From: Erysipelotrichaceae bacterium
GTDB taxonomy: Bacteria > Bacillota_I > Bacilli_A > Erysipelotrichales > Coprobacillaceae
NCBI GenBank assembly: GCA_021770925.1
Contig: JAETPY010000018.1
Coordinates: forward strand, 1-38,281
DNA: 38,281 nucleotides
Direction: 5' to 3'
Both the position numbers and the translations under genes were made by a program. This document shows, piece after piece, positions 1 through 7,602 of this stretch. Positions within the stretch are counted from its first letter, which is position 1; each line of letters opens with the position of its first letter. The notes beneath the pieces are model-generated. The model saw only the letters and a program-made list of their open reading frames with translations, was not told the origin of the DNA and ran no database searches.

Positions 1-101
1 AAGAGTTTTAACATAAAGATACAGTCAGGATCTAAGTCATCATGGAGTAAATATTTAAATAAGATATCATTTTTAAAATCATTATAAAATTCTTTTGTCA
101 T
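1..101 (-). CDS. Rpn-type PD-(D/E)XK nuclease/transposase-like protein, N-terminal fragment
   Basis: The gene runs off the left edge, so only about 33 N-terminal residues are visible. It starts at an ATG preceded by a GGAGG ribosome binding site (110-114 on the complementary strand, 8-base spacer). The motif KNDILFKYLLHDD, followed by an aliphatic stretch, resembles the start of the Rpn/COG5464 family ('recombination-promoting nuclease/putative transposase', PD-(D/E)XK fold). The catalytic residues would lie outside the window. The family assignment rests on this short motif and is tentative. The presence of a strong Shine-Dalgarno and an open frame to the edge supports a real gene. Confidence 0.6.
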   Translation of the reverse strand, partial: MTKEFYNDFKNDILFKYLLHDDLDPDCIFMLKL

Positions 102-168
102 AAAAAATACCTCCTACTAATATATACAAAAGAATTTTATATTTTACTTTATTTGAATTAATAAATAG

Positions 169-202
169 AAAAAGAAACAAGAAAGTTATTATTTCCTGCT
201 TC
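169..202 (-). terminator. Probable rho-independent terminator of the DUF1836 gene
   Basis: Read on the minus strand, an 11-bp stem (174-184 with 192-202, two G-U wobbles) encloses a 7-base loop and is followed by a U-rich run. It lies about 70 bases beyond the stop codon at 271. The wobbles make it usable only on the minus strand. Confidence 0.5.
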
Positions 203-270
203 TAGTATTTTAATTCAATAATATACTTATTTTATATCTGGCTTTAATAAAATCGGTTTATGTAGTTTTC

Positions 271-804
271 CTATTTGTAAAAGCTGTCAATGATTCCTTC
301 AATAATATTTGTTAATTGATTAGCCAAAGTAGATAAAACCATAATGGTAATCAAACGTTCATTTTTGTCATTAATATTAAGTTGATAAGAATCAACAATA
401 TTTTTGATTAAAGGCTCAAGCTGCAGAGTTTGTTTAGATTTAATATCAATAAAACGATTATAAATATCTTCTAGACTTTCATCGGTTTCATAAATAGGTG
501 CTAGGATTTCTTTTATTTCTTGAATTGTAATTGTATTTTTTAAATTATAAATCAGCAGCATTCCAATGATTTGTTCTTTAGTGTATTTTTTTCCTTTAAC
601 AGGTTTGATTACACCAGCTTTGGAATAATTATTGATCATTGTCTTAGTTAATAATTTATCATCATCATAGCGTTTATTATCCTTTAAATTACTTTCAAAT
701 AAAGTCATGATTTGATCCATATAAAGATCTAATGATGGAATATCCTGACTTTTTAAATCGGTTTTATTGGCTACTTTATTGACAATTCCAGTTAATTTGT
801 CCAT
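271..804 (-). CDS. DUF1836 domain protein, probable HTH regulator
   Basis: A 177-residue soluble protein. Residues about 50-75 (LTKTMINNYSKAGVIKP followed by GKKYTKEQI) match the MerR-like helix-turn-helix core that typifies the DUF1836 family of Firmicutes; the C-terminal half is helical. Family members are presumed DNA-binding regulators, but I know of no defined target. The start is an ATG with a GAGGTGATTTA Shine-Dalgarno region immediately upstream. It is transcribed divergently from the hemolysin III-type gene, and the two promoters lie within about 60 bases of each other. Function beyond 'probable regulator' cannot be read from the sequence. Confidence 0.75.
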   Translation of the reverse strand: MDKLTGIVNKVANKTDLKSQDIPSLDLYMDQIMTLFESNLKDNKRYDDDKLLTKTMINNYSKAGVIKPVKGKKYTKEQIIGMLLIYNLKNTITIQEIKEILAPIYETDESLEDIYNRFIDIKSKQTLQLEPLIKNIVDSYQLNINDKNERLITIMVLSTLANQLTNIIEGIIDSFYK

Positions 805-821
805 TAAATCACCTCAAAAAT

Positions 822-850
822 ATTTTAACTTATTTATATATTTATTTCAA
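822..850 (-). promoter_or_regulatory. Sigma-A-type promoter for the DUF1836 gene
   Basis: On the minus strand, TTGAAA (845-850) is followed by a 17-base spacer and TAAAAT (822-827), close to the vegetative consensus. The Shine-Dalgarno and start codon follow about 18 bases later. Confidence 0.55.
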
Positions 851-857
851 TATATAG

Positions 858-885
858 TTGACATATCTTATATTAGTGTTAATAT
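858..885 (+). promoter_or_regulatory. Sigma-A-type promoter for the hemolysin III-type gene
   Basis: Perfect -35 TTGACA (858-863) with TAATAT (880-885) 16 bases downstream. It is back to back with the DUF1836 promoter, so a regulator binding here could affect both genes. Confidence 0.6.
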
Positions 886-929
886 AAATACATAATATAG
901 TTATTGATACTACATAAGGAGGTTATTGT

Positions 930-1583
930 ATGAAAAAAATTGATAAAGCAATGGATCCAATTAGTTGTAAAACCCATTTCATTGGTGCTCTATTATCAGT
1001 ATTAATGTTAGTTTTGATGATGATAATGGCAATAATTGAAAAATCTGATAAAATAACAATGATTGGGATAACTGTATTTGGATTATCGTCAATTGCATTA
1101 TATAGTGCCAGTAGCATATATCATTATTATAATGCAGATGTTAATAATAAAGTAAAACGGTTTTTAAGGAAACTTGATCATTCAATGATCTATGTTTTAA
1201 TTGCAGGAACATATACACCAATATGTCTGGTATATTTAGATTATCCACATAGTTTGTACTTTTTAACTGTTATTTGGCTAATTGCACTATTAGGAATAAT
1301 GATTAAATTATTTTGGATGAATGCTCCAAGGTTTATTTCAACAATTTTTTATTTATTGATGGGCTGGGCATTAGTTTTTGATTTTTCTGCTTTTAGTAAT
1401 GTTCCGCTTGGATGCTTTATTTTAATTGCCTGTGGCGGAATTAGTTATACTCTAGGAGCTATTATTTATATACTGAAAAAACCAAATTGGTTTAAACAGT
1501 TTGGTTTTCATGAATTGTTTCATATTTTTGTAATGATTGGCTCTGCATTTCATTTTTTAGCTGTGATTGTTTATATTTTATAA
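930..1583 (+). CDS. Hemolysin III family (PAQR/YqfA-type) membrane protein
   Basis: A 217-residue protein with about seven hydrophobic segments, the usual size for bacterial PAQR/hemolysin III proteins. Conserved family residues are visible: His16 near the first membrane helix, SSIYH around 61-65, the LDHSMIYVLIAGTYTP block at 82-97 with Asp83-His84, and a C-terminal HELFH...H set (His194, His198, His208) typical of the metal site of the fold. Family members are inner-membrane proteins of largely unresolved function; 'hemolysin' is historical and does not show toxin activity. The ATG follows an AAGGAGG site. A terminator overlaps the stop codon, so this is a monocistronic unit. Confidence 0.85.
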   Translation: MKKIDKAMDPISCKTHFIGALLSVLMLVLMMIMAIIEKSDKITMIGITVFGLSSIALYSASSIYHYYNADVNNKVKRFLRKLDHSMIYVLIAGTYTPICLVYLDYPHSLYFLTVIWLIALLGIMIKLFWMNAPRFISTIFYLLMGWALVFDFSAFSNVPLGCFILIACGGISYTLGAIIYILKKPNWFKQFGFHELFHIFVMIGSAFHFLAVIVYIL

Positions 1584-1607
1584 AGAGCCTTGGCTCTTTA
1601 TTTTATT
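1582..1607 (+). terminator. Rho-independent terminator after the hemolysin III-type gene
   Basis: Stem AAAGAGCC (1582-1589) pairs with GGCTCTTT (1592-1599) across a 2-base loop and is followed by ATTTTATT. The TAA stop codon (1581-1583) overlaps the stem. Confidence 0.75.
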
Positions 1608-1634
1608 GTGGTTAAGTTAAGATTATTGTATAAT
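1606..1634 (+). promoter_or_regulatory. Promoter of the lspA operon
   Basis: TTGTGG (1606-1611), 17-base spacer, TATAAT (1629-1634). It directly follows the preceding terminator and precedes lspA, so it likely drives lspA, the pseudouridine synthase and the deaminase as one transcript. Confidence 0.65.
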
Positions 1635-1651
1635 GTCTGTGGGTGATAAAA

Positions 1652-2137
1652 ATGGATTTAACAAAAAAAAATAAATTATTGTATTTAATTACATTGATTG
1701 TAATAATTGGTGGTGATCAGTTTACTAAACATCTGGTGTCTTCATCAATGCAGTTAGGACAATCCCAAGAAATAATTGATAACTTTTTTTATTTTACATA
1801 TGCTCATAATACAGGAGTTGCTTGGGGAATGCTGGCTGGGCATCTATGGCTGTTCATTATAGTTGCTTTAGTATCTGCAGTTTTAATGATTGTCTTTTTT
1901 ATGAGAACTCGCAGTGATGAGGTATTAACACGTTTTGGTTTAGTGCTTACATTTGCGGGAATGGCTGGTAATTTAATTGACCGGATGGTATTTGGATATG
2001 TTCGGGATTTTATTGATGTAGTTATTTTTAATTACAATTTTCCGATTTTTAATGTTGCTGATATGGCGGTTGTAATTGGGGTAGCACTAATAATTATTGA
2101 GATTGTTTTTGAGGAGTATATACATGGAAAAGTATAA
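1652..2137 (+). CDS. lspA: Lipoprotein signal peptidase (signal peptidase II)
   Basis: A membrane aspartyl protease that removes the signal peptide from diacylglyceryl-modified prolipoproteins. The 161-residue protein has four hydrophobic segments. The two family signatures are present: GNLIDR with catalytic Asp110 and FNVADM with catalytic Asp137; the 27-residue spacing equals that of the B. subtilis Asp102/Asp129 pair. The start chosen is the ATG at 1652, because GGGTGAT just upstream is the ribosome binding site; the in-frame GTG at 1643 lies inside that site. The gene overlaps the downstream pseudouridine synthase by 14 bases, the classic lspA-rluD pairing. Confidence 0.95.
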   Translation: MDLTKKNKLLYLITLIVIIGGDQFTKHLVSSSMQLGQSQEIIDNFFYFTYAHNTGVAWGMLAGHLWLFIIVALVSAVLMIVFFMRTRSDEVLTRFGLVLTFAGMAGNLIDRMVFGYVRDFIDVVIFNYNFPIFNVADMAVVIGVALIIIEIVFEEYIHGKV

Positions 2138-3044
2138 TTTAATAATTGACAATGAAGATAATTATCGCTTGGATAAAGTGATTGCTTTAAATATGAAGGA
2201 TTTATCACGAACTCAAATTCAAGATATGATTGGTCGAGGAGCAGTTATTGTAAATGGTAAGATAGAAAAGTCCAGCTATAAAACTAAGCTTAATGATCAA
2301 ATTGAAATTATGATTGAAGATAATACTGATTTGGATATCGAACCTGAGGATATTCCTTTAAAAATTGTTTATGAAGATAAGGATGTAATTGTTGTAGATA
2401 AACCAACGGGGATGATCGTTCATCCTTCTTCAGGAATTACAAGGGGAACTTTAGTTAATGCGTTGTTATTTCATTGTAAAGATCTTTCAGGTATTAATGG
2501 AGTGAACCGACCAGGAATTGTACATCGAATTGATAAAGAAACAAGCGGTTTATTAATGGTTGCTAAAAACGATATGGCACATCGTTCTTTATCAAATCAG
2601 CTAAAGACTCATAGCGTAACAAGAAGATATGTGGCTCTTGTACATGGATTGATTCCACATATTAAAGGTAAGATCGATGCTCCGATTGGTCGTAATTCTA
2701 AAGATCGTCAAAGTATGAGTGTTACTAGAACTAATAGTAAAGATGCTGTAACTAATTTTACAGTTTTAAAACGTTATAAAAGTATGAGTTTGATTGAATG
2801 CAGACTTGAAACTGGACGAACTCATCAAATCAGGGTACATATGAGTTATATTGGTTATCCCGTATATGGTGATCCTAAATATGGAAGGCGTAAAGATGAC
2901 TTTACTCATGGACAGTTTTTGCATGCTAAAAAACTAGGTTTTATTCATCCAGCAACCCAAAAATATATGGAGTTTGAAAGTGAGTTGCCCGATTATTTTA
3001 AAGCTAAATTAGATGAATTAGAGGAGGAAATGAAAAATGAGTAA
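2124..3044 (+). CDS. RluD-family 23S rRNA pseudouridine synthase
   Basis: A 306-residue enzyme of the RluA/RluD family, which isomerises uridine to pseudouridine in rRNA. The N-terminal S4 RNA-binding domain covers about residues 10-75 (YRLDKVIA...VNGKI). The catalytic motif HRIDKETSG lies at about 134-142, with nucleophile Asp137. RTHQIRVHM in the C-terminal half is another family signature. The start is the ATG at 2124, with GAGGAG 7 bases upstream inside the end of lspA. The following deaminase begins 8 bases before this gene's stop, so the three are translationally coupled. Position next to lspA matches B. subtilis ylyB. The exact target uridines cannot be told from sequence. Confidence 0.9.
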   Translation: MEKYNLIIDNEDNYRLDKVIALNMKDLSRTQIQDMIGRGAVIVNGKIEKSSYKTKLNDQIEIMIEDNTDLDIEPEDIPLKIVYEDKDVIVVDKPTGMIVHPSSGITRGTLVNALLFHCKDLSGINGVNRPGIVHRIDKETSGLLMVAKNDMAHRSLSNQLKTHSVTRRYVALVHGLIPHIKGKIDAPIGRNSKDRQSMSVTRTNSKDAVTNFTVLKRYKSMSLIECRLETGRTHQIRVHMSYIGYPVYGDPKYGRRKDDFTHGQFLHAKKLGFIHPATQKYMEFESELPDYFKAKLDELEEEMKNE

Positions 3045-3504
3045 AGTAATTAATTGGACTCAATATTTTATGGGAGTAGCGAAACTATCTGCTTATCGTT
3101 CTAAAGATCCAAATACTCAAGTAGGAGCCTGCATTGTCAATAGTGATAATAAAATAGTTGGTGTTGGTTATAATGGTTTGCCCTGGGGATGTGAAGATAA
3201 GGAATTTCCCTGGCAGGTTAGAGAAGGCGAATTGTATGATACTAAATATCCTTATGTGGTTCATGCTGAATTGAATGCTATTTTAAATAGCACTGGAAAT
3301 CTAAAGGATTGTCGTATTTATGTTTCGTTATTTCCGTGTCATGAATGTGTTAAAGCAATCATTCAAAGTGGTATAGGTGAAATTATTTATGAAGATGATA
3401 AATATAATGGAACAGATAGTGATCGAGCTGCTAAAAGAATGCTAGATGCAGCAGGTGTTAAATACACTAAAGTAGCTCCGTTTACAATTGAAGTTAAAAA
3501 TTAA
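3037..3504 (+). CDS. dCMP/cytidine deaminase-family protein (ComEB/dCMP deaminase type)
   Basis: A 155-residue zinc deaminase. The active site is complete: His76-Ala-Glu78 (zinc ligand and proton shuttle) and Pro100-Cys101-X-X-Cys104 (two zinc ligands). The insertion between strand one and HAE, with several acidic and aromatic residues, fits deoxycytidylate deaminase (dCMP to dUMP, feeding thymidylate synthesis) rather than cytidine deaminase. It is the last gene of the lspA operon, with a strong GGAGGAAATGAAAA ribosome binding region. A terminator follows. Substrate assignment is by family resemblance. Confidence 0.85.
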   Translation: MSKVINWTQYFMGVAKLSAYRSKDPNTQVGACIVNSDNKIVGVGYNGLPWGCEDKEFPWQVREGELYDTKYPYVVHAELNAILNSTGNLKDCRIYVSLFPCHECVKAIIQSGIGEIIYEDDKYNGTDSDRAAKRMLDAAGVKYTKVAPFTIEVKN

Positions 3505-3508
3505 TTTT

Positions 3509-3531
3509 AAGAGGCCAATATGCCTCTTTTA
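3509..3531 (+). terminator. Terminator of the lspA operon
   Basis: Stem AAGAGGC (3509-3515) with GCCTCTT (3522-3528), 6-base loop, followed by U residues. It faces the rnhC terminator on the other strand. Confidence 0.65.
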
Positions 3532-3559
3532 AAGTATATTTTAAAATAAAAAAAGCATA

Positions 3560-3583
3560 ATAAAAAGGATAACAATGTTACCC
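3560..3583 (-). terminator. Terminator of the RNase HIII gene
   Basis: On the minus strand, GGGTAAC-ATT-GTTATCC (3567-3583, one G-U pair) is followed by a run of U residues. It begins at the rnhC stop codon. Confidence 0.7.
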
Positions 3584-4371
3584 TAAATTAAGTCTTTGAT
3601 TCGTTTGTAATTAGTCATGTTAGTTTTCGTAACTTTGTTTAACATCTTAGGTCCATACTTCTTTGCAATCTCAATTGCAGTAGAATCAACACTATTACTA
3701 TTACCGTGCGGCAGTTTCATTTTCAAACTACGTGACATATTAGTGAAATATTGTAAATAAGCATATTTCGATAATATCATTGAACAAACTATGGCTAAAT
3801 ACTTTTCCTCTCCTTTTTGGACAAAGGTCAAATCTTTTACAACAATTACTTCATTTTTTAAATAGTTATAATATGTTTTTGGGGAAACAAACTGATTGAC
3901 TAGTTTGTCTTTGATGGGCATACCTACTTTTTGCATAACATTAGTTACAGCTTGATTATATAGCTTTGCTTTGATATTGGCCAAATTGTTTCCTGCTTTT
4001 ACCATGGCATTATAATGCGAATTATCAAGAATCAATAAACTATAAATTAGCCGATCTTTTATTTCTCTAGCAATACGAACAAGTTCATGATTATCCATAT
4101 CTTTTGGATCACGAACTTCAAGGCTGACTAACCAATCAAAATCACGTTCATCTATGTAACAGGCAACAATGCATAATGGACCAAAGAAATCGCTAGATCC
4201 AGTCTCATCACAACCAATATGGCTAAGATTCACATAACTACTAGACACTTTTTGAACATCATTACTGTTGGCAGTACTAGAGTCGCTAAAAGCTACAAGT
4301 TTATCGTAAGCATGCATATTAATAACATTCATTCTTTTTGAACTATTATTTCTTACTACATTCATGTTCAT
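3583..4371 (-). CDS. rnhC: Ribonuclease HIII, divergent
   Basis: RNase HIII cleaves the RNA strand of RNA-DNA hybrids. The family core is visible: HIGCDETGSSDFFGP with Asp55-Glu56, and VRDPKDM (Asp88, in the place of the usual DSK motif). Oddities: the protein is 262 residues, shorter than the roughly 300 usual, because only about 50 residues precede the DE motif instead of about 90, so the N-terminal TBP-like substrate-binding domain is reduced or missing. The usual DExGxGD reads DETGSSD. The usual IDQF motif reads VNQF (Asn159 for Asp). The ATG follows a GGAGG site (4379-4383). The position beside cvpA-mutS2 matches B. subtilis, but here it is divergent. Catalytic competence is uncertain. 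Confidence 0.75.
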   Translation of the reverse strand: MNMNVVRNNSSKRMNVINMHAYDKLVAFSDSSTANSNDVQKVSSSYVNLSHIGCDETGSSDFFGPLCIVACYIDERDFDWLVSLEVRDPKDMDNHELVRIAREIKDRLIYSLLILDNSHYNAMVKAGNNLANIKAKLYNQAVTNVMQKVGMPIKDKLVNQFVSPKTYYNYLKNEVIVVKDLTFVQKGEEKYLAIVCSMILSKYAYLQYFTNMSRSLKMKLPHGNSNSVDSTAIEIAKKYGPKMLNKVTKTNMTNYKRIKDLI

Positions 4372-4421
4372 TACTTGTCCTCCTAGTCCTACTAACTTAG
4401 TATAACATATTTTTAAACTTT

Positions 4422-4450
4422 TTGACAGTATAAATTTGTTTTGCTACAAT
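4422..4450 (+). promoter_or_regulatory. Strong sigma-A promoter for cvpA-mutS2-uvrC
   Basis: Perfect TTGACA (4422-4427), 17-base spacer, extended -10 TGC-TACAAT (4445-4450). It lies in the 107-base gap between divergent rnhC and cvpA. No terminator is seen before uvrC ends, so it likely drives the three-gene operon. Confidence 0.8.
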
Positions 4451-4478
4451 GTATATTAAAAGAAATTGAGGTGTTTTC

Positions 4479-5288
4479 ATGGATTTTGTAATAAATTCGA
4501 TCTTTATTGACATGATAATTATTTTTATTTTGATATTAATGTTGATTTTTGGATATTTTAAGGGATTTATTTATCGAGCTTATGATCTTTTAGCGACTAT
4601 TGTTTCTTTATTAGCTGCTTTATATGCTTCTTCGCCACTATCGAACATTTATACTGTTTATGAAGTTGAGGGATTAGGTGAAAGTGTTGGAAAGGTAGTG
4701 AATCGGTTTATTATTTTTATTATTTTATTTATTATTTTAAAAATAATATTATTATTGATAGGAAAAATAATTAAACCATTATTGAAAAAAATTATTTATA
4801 CTTTTAGTATTTTTGAACAATTGGACCGATTATTAGGAATCGTTGTTAGTTTTATTGAAGGAATCATTGATATTTATTTAGCCTTGATTTTTATTATTAT
4901 GCCGGTTATTCCTGGAGGAAAAGAAAATGTTGAAAATACCATTCTTGCGAAAAGAATTTTAGAATTAGTGCCTGTAGTTACTGATGAAATTGAATCTTTA
5001 GATGTTGTTAGTCAAGTAATTAATAATGGAATCAATTATGATAGCTTTGATGCTAATAATATTTATAGTATTTCACTTTCATTAAATAATGCTTATGATA
5101 ATGGTCTGATCAGCCAAGAAGATTTAGAAAATACATTATTAAAATATTATCAGGATATTGATAGAATAGAAGATCCCATTAATTTAAATCAACAGCAGTA
5201 TGATGAAGTAACGAGATTGTTATCAAAAATAGATCGTAGTAAAATGGATGTAGATAAAATATTAAGTAAAATAATAGTGAGTGAATAA
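4479..5288 (+). CDS. CvpA family membrane protein
   Basis: A 269-residue protein with hydrophobic segments near residues 8-28, 35-53, 75-98 and 120-145, and an acidic soluble C-terminal tail of about 110 residues. The N-terminal membrane part (GYFKGFIYRAYDLLATIVSL) matches the CvpA/colicin V production family. Position directly before mutS2 equals B. subtilis yshB. In other bacteria CvpA homologues affect biofilm, envelope integrity or colicin V export; its role here is unknown. The start is supported by GAGGTG 7 bases upstream. It ends one base before the mutS2 ATG. Confidence 0.8.
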   Translation: MDFVINSIFIDMIIIFILILMLIFGYFKGFIYRAYDLLATIVSLLAALYASSPLSNIYTVYEVEGLGESVGKVVNRFIIFIILFIILKIILLLIGKIIKPLLKKIIYTFSIFEQLDRLLGIVVSFIEGIIDIYLALIFIIMPVIPGGKENVENTILAKRILELVPVVTDEIESLDVVSQVINNGINYDSFDANNIYSISLSLNNAYDNGLISQEDLENTLLKYYQDIDRIEDPINLNQQQYDEVTRLLSKIDRSKMDVDKILSKIIVSE

Positions 5289-5289
5289 G

Positions 5290-7602
5290 ATGAAAAATAT
5301 ATATGATACATTAGAATTTAATCAAATCAAAGATAAAGTTAAAGCTTTTGGGGTTAGTTTTTTAGCAAAAACTAAAATTGAGGCTTTGCAGCCTTATCAG
5401 GATTTAGAAGATTTAGAATTAGATCAAAAATATTTAGATCAAGCAATGCATTTGATTTATAAATATGGTCGTTTACCAATTGGTCATTATAATGATGTTG
5501 AACCATTATTATTAAAAGCAAGCAAAGATGGAACTTTGTTTGGTGAAGATTTTGTTCAAATCGTTTATTTATTAAACAATGTAAAAGAAATAACTAATTA
5601 TTTAGCAGAAAAAGAACTTGAAGAAAATGAATTGATTCAATTATGTAATCAATTTGTTTTACCAAAACAATTATTAAAAGAAATAAATCGCTGTATTGAT
5701 AGTAATGGTAATGTTTTAGACAGTGCTAGTAAAGAACTTAGAAGAATTAGACGCCAGATTTTATCAATTGAAGCAAATATTAGAACCAAAATCGAACAGG
5801 TAAAAACAGCTAATAAAGATTATTTATCTCAAGAAGCAATTTCAAGCCGAAATAACCATTTAGTACTGCCGGTTAAAGCTGGAAATAAGAATATAATCAA
5901 AGGAATTGTACATGCAGTTTCAGCGACAGGACAAACTATGTTTATTGAACCAGAAGTTATTGTTTCAATGAATAATCAGTTAGTTCATGCTCGTGATGAT
6001 GAACTAAGAGAAATCAGTCGAATTTTGATGGAATTATCAAAAATGGTTAAAGATAATTATGATCTTTTGCATGATGATCAAGAGTTATTAGTTGAAATAG
6101 ATGTGATTTTTGCTAAAGCAGGATATGGGGTTCAGATTGATGGAATTATCCCTGCTGTAAGTGAAGATTATCATTGTTTTAGTTTGATTAAAGCACGACA
6201 TCCTTTGATTGATAAGGATAAGGTAGTAGCTAATAGTATCGTTTTAAATGAGCCTAAACGAATGTTGTTAATTAGTGGGTCTAATACAGGTGGTAAAACA
6301 GTTGTTTTAAAAACTGCAGGACTGCTTAGTTTAATGGCTCTATGTGGTATGGCTGTACCTTGCAATCAGGCAGTTGTGCCGATGTTTGATCAGATTTGTG
6401 TGGATTTGGGTGATGAACAATCAATTGAACAGTCTTTATCAACTTTTTCCAGCCATATGAAACGTTTAGTAGAAATCACCAATGAAGTAAGTGAACGGTC
6501 TTTAGTACTGTTAGATGAAATTGGTTCAGGTACTGATCCTAAAGAAGGACAGAGTATCGCTGAAGCAATATTGCGTTATTTACACCAGATAAACCCTCTA
6601 ATTGTTGCTTCAACTCATTATTCAGGTCTAAAAGAATTTGCTAAAAATGAAGAATATATTTTAGTGGCTGCAGTTGAATTTGATCAGGAGAATATGTGTC
6701 CAACATATCGTTTAATTGAAGGCAGTGTTGGTAATTCTTATGCTATTGAAATTTCTTCACGTTTAGGTTTGAAAGAAGAAATCGTGGAATTAGCTTATCA
6801 AATCAAGGAAAGCAGTTTAACTGATAGTGATAAATTACTTGAAAAATTACAAAATGAATTAACCCAGGTACAGCTTGAAAGAGATCGTTTAGAAAATTTA
6901 GCTAGAGAAGCAGAAAATAAATTAAATAAGTATAATCGTTTAATTAATAATTTTGAAAAACAAAAAGATGATTTAATGGAAAAAGCTAAAAGGCAGGCTA
7001 ATCAGTTATTAGAAGATTCTAAACAAGAAATTGATTTAGTTGTTGAAGACTTAAAAAAACAGGCAGTTTTAAAACAGCATGTAGTAATTGATGCTAAAAG
7101 AAATCTGGATTTATTAAAGCATGAAGAAAAGAAGCTTATCAATGAAGAAAAACATGAATATCAGGTGGGGGATATTGTTAAAATATTGTCAGCTAATCGC
7201 CAGGGTGAGATCCTTTCAATTAATAAAAAAGGAATTTTGACAATTAATATGAGTGGTCTGAAATTAAATGCTAAACCTGAGGAGGTTTGTTTTATCTCTA
7301 AAAAGGTTAAGCCTAAAAAAGTTAAATCTAATCTGAAATCATTGCGTAAATCAACGAATCAAAGTTTTGAATTAAATATTATTGGTAAACGTTATGAAGA
7401 AGCAATGCTTTTAGTTGATAAATTTTTAGATGATGCACTGGTTAATAATTATTCAATGGTAAGAATTATTCATGGAATGGGTACAGGGGTGCTTAGAAAT
7501 GGAGTTAGAAAGATGCTGGAGAAAAATAAAAATGTTGTTAGTTACCGTGATGGAGGACCTAATGAAGGAGGACTAGGGGCAACCTTGGTTTATTTTGAAT
7601 AA
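5290..7602 (+). CDS. mutS2: MutS2 ATPase/endonuclease, ribosome rescue and recombination control
   Basis: A 770-residue MutS2 with ordered domains: N-terminal core and clamp helices, MutS-type ATPase with Walker A GSNTGGKT (330-337) and Walker B LLDEIGSGTD (Asp409-Glu410), a long coiled coil (about 520-630), a KOW-like linker and a C-terminal Smr domain (about 694-770) with HGMGTG. MutS2 lacks mismatch-recognition domain I and is known to act on recombination intermediates and on collided ribosomes. Oddity: the Smr motif normally LDLRGKRYEEAM reads LNIIGKRYEEAM, so the Asp and Arg of the LDLR nuclease motif are absent. The start is the ATG just after the cvpA stop; the in-frame GTG at 5281 overlapping cvpA is the alternative. 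It overlaps uvrC by one base. Confidence 0.93.
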   Translation: MKNIYDTLEFNQIKDKVKAFGVSFLAKTKIEALQPYQDLEDLELDQKYLDQAMHLIYKYGRLPIGHYNDVEPLLLKASKDGTLFGEDFVQIVYLLNNVKEITNYLAEKELEENELIQLCNQFVLPKQLLKEINRCIDSNGNVLDSASKELRRIRRQILSIEANIRTKIEQVKTANKDYLSQEAISSRNNHLVLPVKAGNKNIIKGIVHAVSATGQTMFIEPEVIVSMNNQLVHARDDELREISRILMELSKMVKDNYDLLHDDQELLVEIDVIFAKAGYGVQIDGIIPAVSEDYHCFSLIKARHPLIDKDKVVANSIVLNEPKRMLLISGSNTGGKTVVLKTAGLLSLMALCGMAVPCNQAVVPMFDQICVDLGDEQSIEQSLSTFSSHMKRLVEITNEVSERSLVLLDEIGSGTDPKEGQSIAEAILRYLHQINPLIVASTHYSGLKEFAKNEEYILVAAVEFDQENMCPTYRLIEGSVGNSYAIEISSRLGLKEEIVELAYQIKESSLTDSDKLLEKLQNELTQVQLERDRLENLAREAENKLNKYNRLINNFEKQKDDLMEKAKRQANQLLEDSKQEIDLVVEDLKKQAVLKQHVVIDAKRNLDLLKHEEKKLINEEKHEYQVGDIVKILSANRQGEILSINKKGILTINMSGLKLNAKPEEVCFISKKVKPKKVKSNLKSLRKSTNQSFELNIIGKRYEEAMLLVDKFLDDALVNNYSMVRIIHGMGTGVLRNGVRKMLEKNKNVVSYRDGGPNEGGLGATLVYFE

